Below, piece after piece: positions 60,374 to 64,000 of a stretch of DNA of 64,000 bases (its first letter is position 1; every line of letters begins with the position of its first letter). The notes under the pieces were generated by a model. The model saw only the letters and a program-made list of their open reading frames with translations. It was not told the DNA's origin and searched no databases. Source of the stretch: Coptis chinensis (taxonomy: Eukaryota; Streptophyta; Magnoliopsida; Ranunculales; Ranunculaceae); NCBI GenBank assembly GCA_015680905.1, contig CM027385.1:22574501-22638500 (forward strand). Reading direction: 5' to 3'. A program made the position numbers and the translations under genes.

Positions 60374-61690
60374 TTGGAAATTTATAAATTTAATTGGAAT
60401 ATGTCGTAATTATTATGGCCAGAAATGTGATTTTTGGAATCCTTAACTATGAATAAATGTTTAAATCCCATTGTGAATGACACATCAAATCAAAAGGGTT
60501 TTAGGAAAATTGTTTTCGGTGGAAACTATTGTTTTTAGCAATTTAGTTTTTTGTCTCATATTTTTTTTCGTAATTAGCTATATTGTTTAGGAAAAGTTGG
60601 AGACTCTATAAAACTCTAGATGAGATTATTTTTTCGTAATTAGTTATAGTATTTAGGAAAAGTTAGAGACTTGAAACTTTAGATGTGATTGTTTTCTTAT
60701 TTATATCCTATTTTTTTTATAAGTAGTAATAGAGTTTAGAAAAAAACTGAAGTCCCTGCGAGTGTTCAAAAAAATAGATTGGTGAGGGTATAAATGTAAT
60801 ATTTATCTAAGGAATTTGAATATGTCATAATTATTGTGGTCGTAATTGTGATTTTTTGAATCATTAACTGAATAAATGTCTAAATCACACAGTGGATGAC
60901 GCATCAAATCGAAAGGGTTTTAGGAAAATCGTTTTTGGTGGAAATTATTGTTTTTAGCAATTTAGTTTTTTGTCTCCTATTTTTTTTTCATAATTAGCTA
61001 TATTGTTTAGGAAAAATTAGAGATTCTGTGAAACTTTAGATGAGATTGTTTTTTTCGTAATTAGCTATAATGTTTAGGTTTAGTTGGAGAGTCTGTGAAA
61101 CTCTAGAAGGGATTGTTTCTTTATTTACTAGATTTTGGACTCGGGCATACGCCCAGGATCTATTAAATATTTTGTGTGCTAAAAAGGCTTTACAAAATGT
61201 CTCACACAAATTTTCAAATAAGAATATATTTTTATTGAAAATAAACCGAAATACGTTAATGAGCAGCAATTATGGTGCATAAGTACTTGGAAACTAAGGG
61301 ATCAAATTGAGATAGGCTCTTCACTTTGTGGTTTAGAATATTAATATGTAATTTTCAAATGAAATTATTTTAAACTCAATCTAGCTTGTATAATAGTTTA
61401 TTAGATTTATGGTAATTTAGCGGTAAATCATCACCGTTCGGCTTTCGTACTAATGTGTACAAATCACTAAAACAGATTGATTGTTTCTATATCCTCAAAG
61501 AATACACTACTCTCACTTAAAAAGATTTATCACATGAACGTGTCTTACGAATGGGTGTTGTTATATTAAATTATTCTAAAAAATATTAGTAACTACGCAT
61601 AGCAATGAGATATGAAAATTATATTAATTACTCATTTAAATTTCTTTCACCACTCTCTATAAAAAGGAAGCATCAAACCTTGATAAAACT
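60119..61690. other. Spacer between minisatellite modules
   Basis: Holds an (AT)n tract at 60331-60370, a 421-bp tandem duplication (ATGTCGTAATTATTATGG at 60401, its partner at 60822, each followed by GGGTTTTAGGAAAAT and TTTAGCAATTTAGTTTTTTG), a Helitron terminus at 61128, and from about 61540 a diverged copy of the pre-leader sequence. No gene. Confidence 0.75.
61128..61165 (-). mobile_element. Helitron 3' terminus on the minus strand
   Basis: On the minus strand it reads GGGC-GTAT-GCCC (hairpin), GAGTCCAAAATCTAG, then T. The end matches the Helitron terminus at 38734 in GTCCAAAA.TCTAG. The 5' end was not located. Confidence 0.65.
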
Positions 61691-61899
61691 CATCGACTTC
61701 TTTTTATTGTTATGTTTAATAATAGAAGTTTGATTGAAGTTTTGTGAATATGTCCAATGTGGCGAAGATAATATTGAAGCTACTTGAATAGCAATGCATT
61801 CTCAATCACAATAAAAGAATTATAATAAACACTACTTGAAATGCAAAACTATATTTGTCAAGACATTTATTCCCCCTACATATAATACAAATATGTTTT

Positions 61900-63310
61900 A
61901 GGGTTATTAGTTCAATACATTTGCATCAAGTTTCTGATTTTTCATTAATTATTCTTTGAGGCTAGTTTAATGTATTACGTTGCATCCAGTTTCCAATTTC
62001 TCATTAGTTATTCTTTGAGGTTAGTTCAATGCAGTTTCATTAAGTTTCCGATTTCTCGTTAATTATTATTTGAGGTTAGTTCAGTACAATTGCATCCACT
62101 TTATGATTTTCCATTAGTTATTCATTAAGGTTAATTAAGTATAGTTGCATCCAGTTTTTGATGTTTCGTTAATCAACCTTTGAGATTAGTTCATTACATT
62201 TGCATCCAAGTTCCAATCTCCCGTTAATTACTCTTTGAGGTTAGTTCAATACATTTGCATCCAATTTCTGATTTCACGTTAATTGTTTTTCTAGGTTAGT
62301 TCGATAGTTTGCAATTTCTATACAATTTGCATACATGTAAGAGTCTGTTTTTATAAACTCACTTTCGTTTTGGGTTCCTAATTACTCATAATTACTCATG
62401 TGAGAAGGCTAAAGAAGTGGACATTTATGCTTTGAGGTCAGTGCGATGCAGTTACATCCGACTTCTGATTTCTAGTTAACTATTTTTTGAGGTTATTTCA
62501 ATGCATTTGCAACCAATTTTTGATTTCCCATTAGTTAATATCTGATTTAAGTTTAATGCAGTTGTATCTAGTTTTTGGTTTTCCGTTAATTATTCTTTGA
62601 GGTTAGTTCAATGCAGTTGCATCAAATTTCTGATTTTATGTTAATTGTTCTTTGAGGTTAGTTCAATGCATTTGCATCAAGTTTCCGATTTCCCGTTAAT
62701 TATTTTTTGAGGTTAGTTCAATGCAGCTATATCAAATTTATAATTTTCCGTTAATTATTCATTTAGGTAAGTTCAGTGCAGTTTCATCCATTTTTTAATA
62801 TTTCGTTAATTAGTCTTTGAGATTAGTTCATTGCATTTGGATCCAGTTTCCGATTTTCCATTAATAACTCTTTAAGGTTAGTTCAATATATCAGCATCTA
62901 GTTTTTGATTATTTATGCTTTTTGGTTAGTTCGATATACTTATATCCGGTTTCTGATTTCCCGTTAACTATTCTTTGAGGTTATTTCAATGCATTTGCAT
63001 TTAGTTTTTGATTTCCCACCAATTATTCAATGAGGTTAGTTCAATGCAGTTGCATTCGATTTTTGCTTTTCTGTTAAATGCATTTGCATCCAGTTTCCGA
63101 TTTTCCATTAATTATTATATAAGGTTTCTTTGATGTATTTGCATACCGTTTCTAATTTTCCATTAAATATTTTTCAAGGATTTGCATCTAATTTCTAATT
63201 TTCCATTAGTAACTCTCTGTCGTTAGTTTAATGCAATTTGCATAAAGTTCCGATTTCCCGTTAATTACTCTTTGAGCTCAGTTATGTATTTGAATCTAGT
63301 TTCCAATTTT
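61900..63310 (+). repeat. 55-bp minisatellite array 3
   Basis: About 24 diverged units following the second leader A, including a locally degenerate part at 62300-62440. Confidence 0.92.
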
Positions 63311-63859
63311 CTTATAATTATCCAATGTAGTGTATAATACCAATTTCTACTGATCCATCTGTAGTGTCCTTGCAAACATGACATAAAAAGTAAATTATGC
63401 TTAATTTATTATGTGGGATCATCGAAGATTATCTATTTCCCAATTTCCTGTTAATTATTATTTAAATTATGCATGACTCACTATGTGGAATCTTCAAAGA
63501 TTATCTACGAACGGATGTTGTTAGATTAATTATTCTAAAAAATATTTGCAAATATGCAGAACTATTATATATTAATATTATATTGATCACTCAACCAAAT
63601 TTTTTATAACGTGAAAACCTCACTATCTATTAAAAAAAAAAAACTCACTTTTGATAAAACCCTTCAACTTCATTTTGTTGTTTAATAATAGAAGTTTGAT
63701 TGAAGGTTTGTGAGATTGCCTAATAAGGCGAAGTTCATATATATTGAAGCTACTTAAATAGTAAGGAGTTCCCAATCATACGGAAAGAGATAAGATAAAC
63801 ACCATTTTAAATGTAAAACTATACTTATCGAGACATTCTCACAACATATAACCCAACTA

Positions 63860-64000
63860 TGTTTTGAGGTTAGTTCAATGCATTTGCATCCAGTTTCTGA
63901 TTTTCTGTTATTTATATTTTGAGGTTAGTTCAATGCAGTTGCATCTAATTTAATTCCCGTTAGTTATTTTTTGAGATCAGTTCAATGCAGTTGCATCTAG
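63860..64000 (+). repeat. 55-bp minisatellite array 4, cut by window end
   Basis: Starts after the second leader B and mirrors the beginning of array 2, including the CCCGTTA unit variants. Confidence 0.9.

Larger units (their letters stand above)
57121..64000 (+). repeat. Higher-order repeat domain built on a 55-bp minisatellite
   Basis: Leader segments containing TAGAAGTTTGATTGAAG start at 57181, 59015, 61723 and 63689. Leaders at 57181 and 61723 are the same type (A), and those at 59015 and 63689 the other type (B), so an A-B module of about 4.55-4.67 kb is repeated. Tails with CTGATCCATCTGTAGTGTCC at about 58683 and 63352 confirm this. The second B array runs off the window end. Confidence 0.88.

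Noticed and set aside
57370-64000. ATTTGCAT octamer in each minisatellite unit as a transcription factor site array
   Set aside because: The octamer factor biology is animal; in this AT-rich plant repeat I have no basis for a regulatory role.

Overview
The window is nuclear DNA of a flowering plant, most likely a eudicot. The evidence is spliced plant gene families (DIR1-like lipid-transfer protein, cucumisin-type subtilase, poly(A)-binding protein, eIF3c), plant transposon classes (MULE, CACTA, hAT, Harbinger-type MITE, Helitron, Ty3/gypsy Tat, copia-type) and the overall AT-rich base composition. I see no intact host gene: every recognisable gene is truncated, frameshifted or carries stop codons. 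The window is a repeat-dominated accessory region.

Layout. 1-5057: two nearly identical 867-bp blocks of LTR-like sequence. 5058-9021: a decayed Mutator-like element with a broken transposase and a convergent broken GRF zinc-finger gene. 9722-9780: a tRNA-Asp relic lacking exactly 13 nt. 9880-13025: DIR1-like pseudogene copy A and local tandem duplications. 13478-14286: a MITE next to a LINE-type RNase H fragment. 15550-21055: pieces of four unrelated host genes side by side (poly(A)-binding protein, a UBA-family-like protein, a cinnamoyl-CoA-reductase-like SDR, eIF3c). 22866-28021: a 5.2-kb non-autonomous CACTA element with CAT target duplication, carrying a subtilase fragment and another multi-exon gene fragment. 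31296-34871: a 3.6-kb LTR, probably solo. 38700-39450: Helitron ends. 39707-42965: a small copia-type element bracketed by a ~590-bp direct duplication.

42966-57170 is a second DIR1-like pseudogene (copy B) opened by a stack of insertions: a 157-bp MITE, inside it a ~404-bp hAT-type MITE, inside that a 10.6-kb Ty3/gypsy Tat-lineage retrotransposon, and inside its gag a 1.1-kb solo LTR. Each layer has a readable target-site duplication. The 3' flank of copy B also carries a 186-bp Helitron and a 1.19-kb hAT element that itself holds a 483-bp MITE. Copy A supplies the empty-site reference. The Tat element reads on the minus strand (gag, protease, RT, RNase H, second RNase H, integrase). Downstream of pol it has a seven-unit ~89-bp tandem array and a spliced additional ORF on the opposite strand.

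57170-64000 is a 55-bp minisatellite organised in higher-order modules of about 4.6 kb, continuing past the window end.

The strongest points for follow-up are the four-deep nest with intact target duplications, the spliced antisense ORF of the Tat element, the gene-fragment-carrying CACTA element, the multi-gene fragment cluster with a 23-bp repeat at one junction, and the higher-order minisatellite. All identifications are by eye from sequence and family knowledge; no search was run.
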